Assembly (NCBI GenBank): GCA_041395525.1
Contig: JAWLAH010000004.1
Location: 62,001-126,000 of the forward strand
Direction of reading: 5' to 3'
From: CADEED01 sp020442965
GTDB taxonomy: Bacteria; Pseudomonadota; Gammaproteobacteria; Steroidobacterales; Steroidobacteraceae
Length of the DNA: 64,000 bases
Of the stretch, positions 29,707 to 38,632 are shown in pieces. The notes under the pieces were generated by a model. The model did no database searches. It was not told where the DNA came from and saw only the letters and a list, made by a program, of their open reading frames with translations. Both the position numbers and the translations under genes were made by a program. The number at the start of each line of letters is the position of its first letter. Position 1 is the stretch's first letter.

Positions 29707-30525
29707 ATGGGCAAGACGTTCGTCATAACCGGCAGCACGCGCGGTATTGGTAGTGGTATCGCCGCAAATTTGTTGGCACGTGGTCACAGCGTGGTCGTCA
29801 GCGGTCGCAGCCTAACTTCGGTAACGGGCGCCGTGGAGAAGCTGACCGGAGCTGCGACGGCAGGTGGCGGTCGGGTTCAGGGGATTGCGTGCGACGTGAC
29901 GCAGCGCGATCAACTACAGCGCCTCTGGCAGGAAGCTGTGCGCGCCTTTGGGCGAGTCGACGTCTGGGTGAACAACGCGGGGGTCGCAAACCGCCGGCAG
30001 CGAGTCGGCGAACTGCGCGAGTCGGATGTGCGTGCTGTCGTCACGACAGACTTGCTCGGCATGATGCATGGAACCCAAATTGCGCTGAGCGGCATGCTCG
30101 CGCAGGGCGCTGGCACGATCTACAACATGGAGGGCTTTGGCTCGAGCGGGATGACGACGCCGGGCATGAGCCTCTATGGTGCCAGCAAATTCGCGCTCAC
30201 CTATTTCAACAAGTGCTTGATCAGCGAGACGCGTCACACGGCCGTGAGAATCTGTTACTTGAGCCCAGGCATTGTCGTCACCGATTTGCTGAAGGAAGAC
30301 ATGGCCAGTGCGAGCGGTGAGGATTGGGAGCGTACCCAGCGCGTCTATAACATTCTGGCGGACCGCGTCGAAACGGTGACGCCCTATCTCGCAGACGGCA
30401 TCGCCCGAGATCAAAAGCACGGCGCACGCGTCGCCTGGCTCACCTCGAGCAAGGCAGCGGGGCGATTCATCAGCTCAATCTTTCGCAAGCGCGTTCTACT
30501 AACCGATATCGATCGCCCACACTAA
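29707..30525 (+). CDS. Short-chain dehydrogenase/reductase (paralogue of the divergent SDR)
   Basis: SDR of 272 residues with the TGSTRGIGSGIAANLLARG cofactor motif, NNAGVANRRQ, a catalytic region NMEGFGSSG and YGASK. The end (ARVAWLTSSKAAGRFISSIFRKRVLL) matches the C-terminal tail of the SDR on the other strand, so the two are likely diverged copies or partners. The gap between them is about 80 bp and must hold both promoters. It converges on the peptide-binding protein gene with no spare bases. Substrate unknown. Confidence 0.82.
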   Translation: MGKTFVITGSTRGIGSGIAANLLARGHSVVVSGRSLTSVTGAVEKLTGAATAGGGRVQGIACDVTQRDQLQRLWQEAVRAFGRVDVWVNNAGVANRRQRVGELRESDVRAVVTTDLLGMMHGTQIALSGMLAQGAGTIYNMEGFGSSGMTTPGMSLYGASKFALTYFNKCLISETRHTAVRICYLSPGIVVTDLLKEDMASASGEDWERTQRVYNILADRVETVTPYLADGIARDQKHGARVAWLTSSKAAGRFISSIFRKRVLLTDIDRPH

Positions 30526-32109
30526 CTAATCGGTCAATCCGAGAAATCGTGACGGGGTGGTAAGCGCCTCATGGTCACGCCACCCGGCCACACGAGGCGC
30601 CACCAGACGATGCGCTGTGGCGCTGTACAGCGGGATGACCGGATAGTCGCGCAGCAGAATCCGCTCGACCTCGCGATACCGGGCAATACGCATCGCCGGC
30701 TCTAGCTGGCGTTCCGCCAGCGCGCTCAGCCGGTCAACCTCGACATTGTTGTAGAACATGAAGTTCAGGAACGAATCGCTGGCAAAGCGACCGATGAACG
30801 TGCCGATGGTCTGGATGGTCGCAAACGGGACGTAGTCCTGCAGGTCATATTCGCCAGCTCGCAAACGAATGCTGTACGCGCGCGTTTCGAGGCCAACGAG
30901 TTCAAGATCGACACCGAGCGGGCGCCACATTGCGCCGATCGCGAGAAACATGCGCTGCGTGACGGGGTTGGCCGCATACAGTGACTGGAGAGTGACGCGT
31001 CGCCTGGGACCGATGCCATGTTTACCGAGCAGTTCTCGTGCCACTGCCAGCCGCTGCGACCGTGGCCAGAGCGAGTGCTCCGGCAGAACCGGGGCGCCAT
31101 AGTCGGTCACCGCCGCCGGCACGATCGACTCCCAGGGGCGTTCGTCCAGCTGCCGCACCTTCGAAGCGAGTACGGCGCGGTCCACGCCTAACGACAAGGC
31201 GCGACGAACGTCGGGCTCAACCAGCTTGCCCCGCCGGCAGTTGACACCCAGCCAGCCCGCACCCCAGGCAGGCGTCGTACGTAGCTCTTTGGCACGCTGC
31301 TGCTTCGCCAAAGCGAGTGCCGTTCCATCAGAGATCTGCACCAAGTCGAGTTGATCGCTCAAGTACAGCCGCAGGCGCGTCGCGTCGTCGATGCCTGAGA
31401 TCCACTGCACACGCGGCGCCGCTACATCCGATGCGGACCAAAAGCGCGGATTCGCCACCAGGTCCACCGTGCCACTTTGTGCCCACGAGCGCACTCGGTA
31501 GGCGCCGTTGGTCACCACCACTGCCGGCTTCGCCCAATCGCGACCGTATTTGGCAATGGCGTGTGAGGGCACTGGATATAGCGCCGCCAACAACGCCGGC
31601 AGGTCCGTTTCCGGTTGCGCCAATTCGAAGCGGACGGTCTGCGCGTCCGGTGCCGAAATGCCCAGGCTCGCCAATGGCAGTCTGCCGGCACGGACCGCAC
31701 TGCCGTTCTTGATCGCATCGAAGCGAAACGCCAGCGTAGCCGCCGCTTCGGGCGACATGAATCGTCGCACGGAGAAAACGAAATCTTCCGCACCCAGCGG
31801 CTGACCGTCGGACCAGGCTGCGTCGTCGCGCAATTTGAACGTCCAACTGAGCCCGTCGGAACTGCGCTGCCAATTCGCCGCACAGCCCCCGACGAGGCGC
31901 CCCCTCGCATCAGTCGTCGTGAGCCCGACGAACAATTCCGCCGCTATTTCGGCATCCAACGAAGATCCGAGGCGCTGCGGATCCAGCGTCGTGAGCGTAC
32001 CGGCGCGCGAGCGACGCAATACACCCGGCACACCGGCCGCTGGTGCAGCATTGGCGAGGATCGCAGCCGTCGCAGCGGCGCTGGCATACAGGAAGTGACG
32101 TCGTCGCAT
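30526..32109 (-). CDS. ABC-type oligopeptide-binding protein (OppA family), orphan
   Basis: Periplasmic solute-binding protein of about 527 residues. The N-terminus has a Tat-like RRRHFLYAS followed by a hydrophobic Ala-rich stretch. The mature part has the SBP family 5 layout: LTTLDPQRLGSSLDAEIAAELFVGL, SDGLSWTFKLRDDAAWSDG, a middle LDLVQISDGTALALA and a C-terminal EVERILLRDYPVIPLY. Peptides are the usual ligands. No permease or ATPase of this system is nearby, so it may serve a distant transporter. The start at 32109 is chosen for the signal; a GTG at 32130 is possible. Confidence 0.82.
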   Translation of the reverse strand: MRRRHFLYASAAATAAILANAAPAAGVPGVLRRSRAGTLTTLDPQRLGSSLDAEIAAELFVGLTTTDARGRLVGGCAANWQRSSDGLSWTFKLRDDAAWSDGQPLGAEDFVFSVRRFMSPEAAATLAFRFDAIKNGSAVRAGRLPLASLGISAPDAQTVRFELAQPETDLPALLAALYPVPSHAIAKYGRDWAKPAVVVTNGAYRVRSWAQSGTVDLVANPRFWSASDVAAPRVQWISGIDDATRLRLYLSDQLDLVQISDGTALALAKQQRAKELRTTPAWGAGWLGVNCRRGKLVEPDVRRALSLGVDRAVLASKVRQLDERPWESIVPAAVTDYGAPVLPEHSLWPRSQRLAVARELLGKHGIGPRRRVTLQSLYAANPVTQRMFLAIGAMWRPLGVDLELVGLETRAYSIRLRAGEYDLQDYVPFATIQTIGTFIGRFASDSFLNFMFYNNVEVDRLSALAERQLEPAMRIARYREVERILLRDYPVIPLYSATAHRLVAPRVAGWRDHEALTTPSRFLGLTD

Positions 32110-32180
32110 AGCTCGAAAGGCATCGCCCACGGTGCAGCTGGCCGTCGATGCTAACGCAATGACTTACGCAGCGCGAGGCT

Positions 32181-33383
32181 CTAGCCGCTGGCGCGGGCCC
32201 CGTGTGTGGGTTCCGGAATTCGCAGGATCAGCCACAACGCAGGTATGCAGAGCAACGTCGCAATCACGAACGGTCCCGCGTGGCTGAAGCCGACATACAT
32301 CGGCCCCGACAGTGCGGGACCGATCACCCGTCCCAAACTACTACCAGATTGCACCACCCCCATGACAGTTCCGCGTTCCTGTGGCGATGCCTGGAACGAT
32401 GCCAGCGACGTAAATGCGGGATTAGTTAGCCCGAGCCCGAGGCCCATGACGACCAGTCCAGGCCAGAGCGCCAATGGGTTGTGCAAAAAGCTGATAATCG
32501 CGAGGCCAAGACCGAAGGCGACCACACCGACAATTCCCACACCGCGCTCGCCGATGCGTCTGGCCAGTTGACCGACGAGGCCCGCCTGCGACACGACCGC
32601 CATGCTCGCCAGCACTGCGAACGCGATTCCCACCCATTTGCTGTTGTGACCATGGGTATCCGCCGCCCAGATCGGATACACCGACTGCATCATGGCAGCA
32701 GCTACTCCGACCAATAGAGTGGTCGCGAGAATCGATACCAGTGCCGGTCGACTGCGCAGTACACTCCAGGGAGAACTGCCCGACTTCCGGGTGGTAGCAC
32801 GTAGCGGCTTGCGATTCGCCGGCTCGAGACTCTCGCGCAGCAAGAATACCGTACCCAGAAACGCCAGCGCGGACAGTGTCGCCGCGACGTATCCCGGCCA
32901 TTGCAACGAGACTGCCGAGCTGCCGATCACGCCGAGTGGACCACCGATCAACGGGCCTAACATAAACCCAAGACCGAATGCGGACGACAAGATACCAATC
33001 GACTTGGCACGATTTTTTGGCTCGCTGATATCCGATACGTAGGCGAACGCGGCGCCAATATTCCCGGACATGATGCCGCCGATCGCACGAGTCAAAATCA
33101 GCATCCACACTGAATCCGCGTGCGCCATCAATAGGTAGCTTACGAACGCCCCGAACATGCTGAGCATCAGAATCGGTCGCCGGCCATACGCGTCGCTCAC
33201 GCGACCCCAGATGGGCGTGAAGACCAACTGAAAGAGCGAGTACACGCCGGGGCCGGCGAAAGTCAGCCAGAAGGGGTCTGCATTCAGTTGCTTGAGCACG
33301 AGCGGAAAAGACGGCGTGGTGAGCCCGAAGCCGATCAGGTCGATCAGAATGACCAGCCACAGTACCCCAAGATCCTTGTTCAT
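32181..33383 (-). CDS. MFS transporter (TetA-like drug/H+ antiporter group)
   Basis: Twelve-helix major facilitator of 400 residues. The A-motif between helices 2 and 3 reads GRVSDAYGRRPILM, motif C-like GLGFMLGPLIGGPLG occurs in helix 5, and a central charged loop (ANRKPLRATTRKSG) separates the halves. The pattern is close to tetracycline and multidrug efflux proteins. The exported compound is unknown. It lies after a second MFS gene on the same strand with a 65 bp gap. Confidence 0.85.
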   Translation of the reverse strand: MNKDLGVLWLVILIDLIGFGLTTPSFPLVLKQLNADPFWLTFAGPGVYSLFQLVFTPIWGRVSDAYGRRPILMLSMFGAFVSYLLMAHADSVWMLILTRAIGGIMSGNIGAAFAYVSDISEPKNRAKSIGILSSAFGLGFMLGPLIGGPLGVIGSSAVSLQWPGYVAATLSALAFLGTVFLLRESLEPANRKPLRATTRKSGSSPWSVLRSRPALVSILATTLLVGVAAAMMQSVYPIWAADTHGHNSKWVGIAFAVLASMAVVSQAGLVGQLARRIGERGVGIVGVVAFGLGLAIISFLHNPLALWPGLVVMGLGLGLTNPAFTSLASFQASPQERGTVMGVVQSGSSLGRVIGPALSGPMYVGFSHAGPFVIATLLCIPALWLILRIPEPTHGARASG

Positions 33384-33448
33384 AATTAGCTCGTCGTTAT
33401 TATCGGCGGCGAATACTCGCAGCTAAGCCTGTGCCGCGTGTTATTGAC

Positions 33449-34750
33449 TTAGCTGCGCACCACAGCCCGGTCGCGCAACGGGCCGGGAACGATTCGCCGT
33501 ACCGCCAAGGCCCAGATCAGTAGAACAGAATTTGCAGCCGCCATGATCATGAAGGGTGAGCCGGGCCACCAAGAGTCGAACAACATACCGCCGGCAACCG
33601 AAACGAACAAAATGCCAATCGCGCCGAAGAAGCCGTACACGCCGAGCACCGAGCCAATAGTCTCGCGCGGCGCTTCCTGCCCGATCAGCACCTGACTCGA
33701 GAGAATGGCGCTCATCTGCCCGATGCCGAGCAGCACAGCCGCAACCAGTGCATCGGACGAATTCGGATCGTCAACTAGTGCAAAGGCGGTGTACCCGACC
33801 ACCGCCAGTACCATGGCAAGGATCAAGGCCGTGACACGATCGAGTCGCGATGAAATCCAGGCAAACACGCCGGCCCAAAGCAATGCGGCTGACTGCACGA
33901 TCGCCATCAAGGCTCCGGTGCGCGCCGCGGCAGTCGCTTCGTCCGCACCAGATTGCATCGACGCAACCGTCGCCCACAGGGTCAGAAAAGTGCCCACCAC
34001 GGCAATATCGCCGCGGGAGGCGAACGCCGTTCCGTACGCGAGCGCAACACGCGGATTGCGAGCCGCAGCAAATCCCTGTTTCATCAGAGCAAGCAGTGGC
34101 TCACGCGCCGGCTTCTGCATCGGTGTGCCCGGCTTCAAGCCGCGCATGACGACCGCGCTAACAAGACCAATGGCACCGACGGTGAACAAGGTACAACGAC
34201 CAGCCCACAGTGGACTACCACCGGCCGCCTGAATCCAGGTCGGTAGTTTTGCGAGCACGATAGCGAACAGCACGACACCGAGGCCGTTCATGACGTAGAC
34301 CAGGGCCGTGAGACTCTCGCGCGAGCGGTCTCGAGGGTAGTCGACCAGCACCGTCGCCAGCATAGCACCGGTTGCCGACGCTCCCAGCGCAAAGACGACG
34401 CGATACATGGCGAACTCCGGCACGGAGTGTGCCAGGGGTAGCAGTGTGTAGCCGATCGCCAATAGCAAGAAGCCAAGGGAAAACACCGGGCGCCGGCCGA
34501 TACGATCGGCGAGCGCGCCGAATGCGCCGATGCTCGCGATAATGACGAGTTCCGCCAGCACTTCCAGCCAACCACTGACCGTGCCCTGTGCGGCAATCGG
34601 CACCTGCAGCGTCACATTGAACAAATAGGGCTGCATGGTTTTGAGGAACGTCATCAACCCGACTGCAATGAACGCGGCATACAGCAGCGTCAGCACATTG
34701 CCGGTGCGGACACCCGGCTGAAGATGCACGGGACCGAACGTGGTGCTCAT
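33449..34750 (-). CDS. MFS transporter
   Basis: Major facilitator of about 433 residues with twelve predicted helices. The A-motif is FGALADRIGRRPVF, followed by YRVVFALGASATGAMLATVLVDYP. It starts at ATG 34750 (AAGG upstream); the frame goes back to 34861 without sense. It belongs to a different branch from the neighbour at 32181 and has a distinctive N-terminal segment (HLQPGVRTGNVLTLLYAAFI). Substrate not predictable. The 234 bp upstream of it (34751-34984) hold no gene I can support. Confidence 0.82.
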   Translation of the reverse strand: MSTTFGPVHLQPGVRTGNVLTLLYAAFIAVGLMTFLKTMQPYLFNVTLQVPIAAQGTVSGWLEVLAELVIIASIGAFGALADRIGRRPVFSLGFLLLAIGYTLLPLAHSVPEFAMYRVVFALGASATGAMLATVLVDYPRDRSRESLTALVYVMNGLGVVLFAIVLAKLPTWIQAAGGSPLWAGRCTLFTVGAIGLVSAVVMRGLKPGTPMQKPAREPLLALMKQGFAAARNPRVALAYGTAFASRGDIAVVGTFLTLWATVASMQSGADEATAAARTGALMAIVQSAALLWAGVFAWISSRLDRVTALILAMVLAVVGYTAFALVDDPNSSDALVAAVLLGIGQMSAILSSQVLIGQEAPRETIGSVLGVYGFFGAIGILFVSVAGGMLFDSWWPGSPFMIMAAANSVLLIWALAVRRIVPGPLRDRAVVRS

Positions 34751-34984
34751 GCCCTTCGATCCTTCGACCATCACTCCACCACACCGTGAGCTGGAGTCGT
34801 TAGCGGTGCAACTGCCGACACAAACATACCGCCATTGCGTCCCGGCGAGGTCAGCGACCACGCCCGTTGGTCGGCATATTCAGCGCGCGAACGCCGCCTG
34901 CCTGCCTGCAAGCCATATTCTTCCGGCGCGCGCACCCTGCGCCGATCGGCAAGCTGTAACCCGTTGTTCCTCACGGTCGGCTCC

Positions 34985-36487
34985 TCAGGACAGCACGTCG
35001 TAGCGGCGCACCCTGCCACCGTGCAATTCCAGACGGTGTGTCACACGATGCGGCCACTCCAGTCTGTTGTGAGTTGCCAGTATGCAGGCGCCGCCTTCAG
35101 CTACAAAGCGTTCCATCCGTCCGAGCAAATCCGACCGCGTGCCGGACTCGAGTCCCGCGAAAGGCTCATCGAGTAACGCCAGCTGCGGTCGGCCGACCCA
35201 GGCGCGGGCGAACAGCACTCGCCGTAGCTGACCATAGGAAAGTTCGGCCAGAAGGTAGCCTTGCAAATGCGCTACGGCGAAACTCTCGAGCGCACGCACA
35301 GCCTCTCGACGATCGAGGGCCGTGGCTGACTCGTTCAAGCCCACACTCGCGTAACGCCCTGATGCGACGACTTCAATCGCTGGTAACGAGCGCGGCTGAT
35401 CGGACTGCAAGTGTGGCGCGATATAAGCGACACGCCGCTTGAATTCCTCCAGCGGCACGCCAGATTCGATGCCGAGTCGCACGATCGACCCACCAACAGC
35501 GACACCGTGATCGCCGTACAATGTCCGCAGCAAAGTTGTCTTGCCGCTGCCATTCGCGCCGGTGACGATCCAGAACTCTCCCGGATTGACGGCTAGCGAA
35601 ACGTCCTTGAGTGCCTGGTGACCATCCAGATAGACCGATGCGTTTTGCAGACTAACGATCGCCTCCGTAGAGACCGCGCGTCTCACGATCGTCGCGCGAC
35701 GCGCACGTCGCGCGTGACGATTGAAGTTGCGATCGCTTGCTGTCGCCTGCGCCGTGAGCCGTCGCCTGACGGTCACCGCAGCCGCTCGTCCACTGTCAAC
35801 GACACGACCTTGATCGAGTACGAGTTCGTGAGTCATGCAATCGGGAATATCCTGCGCATGATGGGATGCCAGTATCCAGGTCCAGTTGTCGTCGGCCGTC
35901 GATTCGAGCCAGCGGCGCCATTGCTCGTGATGTGCGGCATCGAGACCGGTGGCGGCCTCGTCCAGCAGCAGGATACTTGGCCGCATCGCCAATGCTCGCG
36001 CTAACAGAACCAACCGACGCTCGCCGTATGACAACGTCAGGAACCGACGCTTGCTGAGCGCAGCGATGCCCACTTGTGCCAACAGCTGATCGATGCGCAA
36101 TCGATCGTCTCGCGTCAACTTGTTCAGTGGAATATCGGTCCGATAAAGCCCGGTGCCAACGATCGCACGCGCAGAAAAATTCCAGTTGTAGCGTTCGTAC
36201 CGGTCCTGGCGTTCTGCCCCGATATACGCAAAAGCATCCAGTACCTCGATCGGCGTATTGTAAGTTTCTCCGTGCCAGCGGTACTGACGCAGCCCGCGCT
36301 TGCCAGGCGTTGGCCAGACCGCACCACTCACGAGCTTCAATAGCTGTGTCTTGCCGGCGCCATTGGCGCCGGTAACGACCCAGCGTTGCCCTGGTTCGAC
36401 CGTCCAATTGATATCGCGCAGCACGGCCCGACCGTTCCGATCGAGGTCGATGTGGCGCAGGTCGACTTGTAACAGCCCCGACGTCAA
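34985..36487 (-). CDS. Tandem ABC ATPase (ModF/PhrA-like)
   Basis: Soluble protein of about 500 residues with two ABC ATPase domains in one chain. Domain 1 has Walker A TGANGAGKTQLL, signature LSYGERRLVLLARAL and Walker B SILLLDEAATGLD. Domain 2 has TGANGSGKTTLL, LSYGQLRRVLFARAW and LALLDEPFAGLE. The spacing and lack of a membrane domain resemble ModF/YlmA-type proteins rather than ABC-F factors. The likely start is TTG at 36487, which overlaps the preceding stop (TTGA); GTG 36499 and TTG 36523 are alternatives. No permease is nearby, so the role is open. Confidence 0.78.
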   Translation of the reverse strand: MTSGLLQVDLRHIDLDRNGRAVLRDINWTVEPGQRWVVTGANGAGKTQLLKLVSGAVWPTPGKRGLRQYRWHGETYNTPIEVLDAFAYIGAERQDRYERYNWNFSARAIVGTGLYRTDIPLNKLTRDDRLRIDQLLAQVGIAALSKRRFLTLSYGERRLVLLARALAMRPSILLLDEAATGLDAAHHEQWRRWLESTADDNWTWILASHHAQDIPDCMTHELVLDQGRVVDSGRAAAVTVRRRLTAQATASDRNFNRHARRARRATIVRRAVSTEAIVSLQNASVYLDGHQALKDVSLAVNPGEFWIVTGANGSGKTTLLRTLYGDHGVAVGGSIVRLGIESGVPLEEFKRRVAYIAPHLQSDQPRSLPAIEVVASGRYASVGLNESATALDRREAVRALESFAVAHLQGYLLAELSYGQLRRVLFARAWVGRPQLALLDEPFAGLESGTRSDLLGRMERFVAEGGACILATHNRLEWPHRVTHRLELHGGRVRRYDVLS

Positions 36488-37353
36488 GCGTATGCGCACC
36501 AGACATCGCCCGAACGCGTGCAAACGCCGTCGTGCTGCAGCTTGATCAGATGCGCCTCCAGCGAACAGCGGGCATATGGCAGCAGCTCGGGCAGCACGTC
36601 GCTGTACACGATTGGTAGCAGGAAGTCGGTGTCCACATTGCCATTCTCGCGCAGCGCCGCTAACACTTGCGCTTCACGATGCTGCCGATGCGCTATCACC
36701 GCGTCGATCGCGAGCATTGGCTGCGCGAACACGCGACCATGACCAGGCGCGATGTGCCGCAGACTGTACTCCTTGAGTCGCTCCAACGAATCCATATACG
36801 CTGCCATATCGCCATCGGGCGAGAGAATCACTGGCGTCACCCCCTCCAACAGATGATCGCCGGAGAACAGCAACCCCGTTTGCTCGAGTAAATAGCAAAC
36901 GTGATTGGAGGCATGACCAGGCGTATCGATCGCGACCAATGTCAACCCATCGAGTTGGAAGCGTTCATTTCGCTGCGGCTGGACCGAGGGCACGAAGGAC
37001 AGGTCTTGCCGCCCGTCCGCCGGCGCCGCCCTGCCGATCAGCTGCGCGCCAAGTCGCTGTGCCAGGTATGCTGCGGCGGGCGAATGATCTGCGTGGGTAT
37101 GTGTTACCAGAACGCACCGCGCCCGAGCAGCGATCGCCGCGATGGATTCGATATGATCCGAATCAGCCGGTCCAGGATCGACGATGGCGATCACGGGATC
37201 GCCGATCAGATACGTGTTCGTACCCGGTCCAGTCATCATCGAGGCATTCGGCGCAACAATGCGCCGCACGCAAGCTGCGACTTCCAGCACAACGCCAGGC
37301 GTGAAATCGGTTGTTACGCCGTCCAGACTTGCCCCCTCGAATCGTCTCGCCAT
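36484..37353 (-). CDS. Metallo-beta-lactamase-fold hydrolase (LACTB2-like)
   Basis: Zinc hydrolase of about 289 residues. The metal motif is THTHADHSPAA, with further ligands at DTPGHASNHVCYL, FSGDHLLEG and APGHGRVF. The C-terminal helical extension (HREAQVLAALRENG, ARCSLEAHLIKLQHDG) looks like the winged helix tail of LACTB2-type endoribonucleases and glyoxalase II relatives. I start at ATG 37353; the frame extends to 37440 inside the methyltransferase gene. It is coupled to the ABC ATPase gene by overlap. Substrate unknown. Confidence 0.82.
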   Translation of the reverse strand: MARRFEGASLDGVTTDFTPGVVLEVAACVRRIVAPNASMMTGPGTNTYLIGDPVIAIVDPGPADSDHIESIAAIAARARCVLVTHTHADHSPAAAYLAQRLGAQLIGRAAPADGRQDLSFVPSVQPQRNERFQLDGLTLVAIDTPGHASNHVCYLLEQTGLLFSGDHLLEGVTPVILSPDGDMAAYMDSLERLKEYSLRHIAPGHGRVFAQPMLAIDAVIAHRQHREAQVLAALRENGNVDTDFLLPIVYSDVLPELLPYARCSLEAHLIKLQHDGVCTRSGDVWCAYA

Positions 37354-37402
37354 CCTGCTGGCGAGCTTAGCACCACCTCGCGCACCGCGAGCGCCGCGTA
37401 AC

Positions 37403-38506
37403 TTAGTCGCGCGCGCCGAAAATATGGCGCTCCCCGCCACCCGGTCGGCCCGAGTATTCGGCGAACGTAGTGGCTGCGGGAAAGCCCGCTGCGACGATCG
37501 CCTCTTTCATGTTGGTCTCGGCAAATCCCATCCAGAATGGCTCGCCGTTCCAACGTACCTGCCAGGCATTCATCACCTGATCCGCGAGCCCTTGATGTTC
37601 GATCTGAGTAGCCACATCGAGGTGAAACATATAGCCATCCGGCGCGAGCACGCGTCGGCACTCCCGTAGAATGGCCGGTAGTTTGTCGTGACTGGTTTCG
37701 TGGAACAGAATACTGGAAACGATCAAATCGAAGTGATCGTCCGGATAGCCTGTCGCTGCCGCATCGCGCTGCTTGTAGTGAATCGCCGTCCCCTGCTCCT
37801 CCGCGAACAAGTGACCAAAGCGCAGCAATCCCGGCGCAACGTCGACGCCGTGTATTTCAACGCCTGGAAATCCGCTTGCCATGCCGTGTGTCGACATGCC
37901 AACGCCGCAGCCGAGGTCCAGAATGCGCCGGGGTTCGATCCCCGGGAACTGCTTCTTGACGAGCGTCGCGAGCAGCACACCGCGCGAATCGACGTCAGCG
38001 CTGGACGCGCCCTTGCCCGGTGAGTAAATCTGGCCGCTGCCGAGATAACGCAGCCCCGCTGTCAAATCCTCGGGTGAATGGTTAGAGACATAACCATTCG
38101 GCTGGCGATGAATTTCAGTATCCCTGATCGGGAACGGAATATCGAGTGAGGCATCGAGTTCAAGCGAGCCTTTGCGCTCGGCTGCGGGCGGCAGCGCATT
38201 GAATCGGTCGGCAGCAGATCTGGCGACTCGTTCTGTTGTTTCCTCGACTGCTCGCCACATCATCGACTGCGACGCATGCGTGATGGCCGCCCATTGCCGA
38301 AACTCGAGCGTCTTGATCAACGGCATGCGCAGACTCTGGCGCGACAAGCTGCGGCCCATCGCCCGCACCGCGGGTTCGACGCTCCCGACCGAGATATCCC
38401 GCACATTCTGCTGCATGCGCCCATTCACCAGCAGCTTGACGCCTAACACGAAGTCCTGCCGCAGCTTCTCATTGCGTGTGGGATCATAAACCGGTGCTAG
38501 CTGCAT
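37403..38506 (-). CDS. Class I SAM-dependent methyltransferase
   Basis: Protein of 367 residues. The SAM-binding motif I is ILDLGCGVGMSTHGMA, followed by VEIHGVDVAPGLLRFG, QRDAAATGYPDDHFDLIVSSILFHE and a LRECRRVLAPDGYMFHLDV segment, as in ubiquinone/menaquinone-type methyltransferases. A non-catalytic N-terminal domain of about 170 residues precedes it, rich in charged helices, and I do not recognise it. It is first in the run with the MBL-fold and ABC ATPase genes and is divergent from the phosphoketolase. Substrate unknown. Confidence 0.82.
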   Translation of the reverse strand: MQLAPVYDPTRNEKLRQDFVLGVKLLVNGRMQQNVRDISVGSVEPAVRAMGRSLSRQSLRMPLIKTLEFRQWAAITHASQSMMWRAVEETTERVARSAADRFNALPPAAERKGSLELDASLDIPFPIRDTEIHRQPNGYVSNHSPEDLTAGLRYLGSGQIYSPGKGASSADVDSRGVLLATLVKKQFPGIEPRRILDLGCGVGMSTHGMASGFPGVEIHGVDVAPGLLRFGHLFAEEQGTAIHYKQRDAAATGYPDDHFDLIVSSILFHETSHDKLPAILRECRRVLAPDGYMFHLDVATQIEHQGLADQVMNAWQVRWNGEPFWMGFAETNMKEAIVAAGFPAATTFAEYSGRPGGGERHIFGARD

Positions 38507-38632
38507 GCTACCCCCTCCGAATACCTGCTTGATTCAACACATTGTTAGTATGAGTTGTCACAGCGCCCGTGTCGTCGATACGCAGTTTCCGCGATTGACG
38601 CATAATAGCAGCAAACGTAGCGTGTACGGCCG

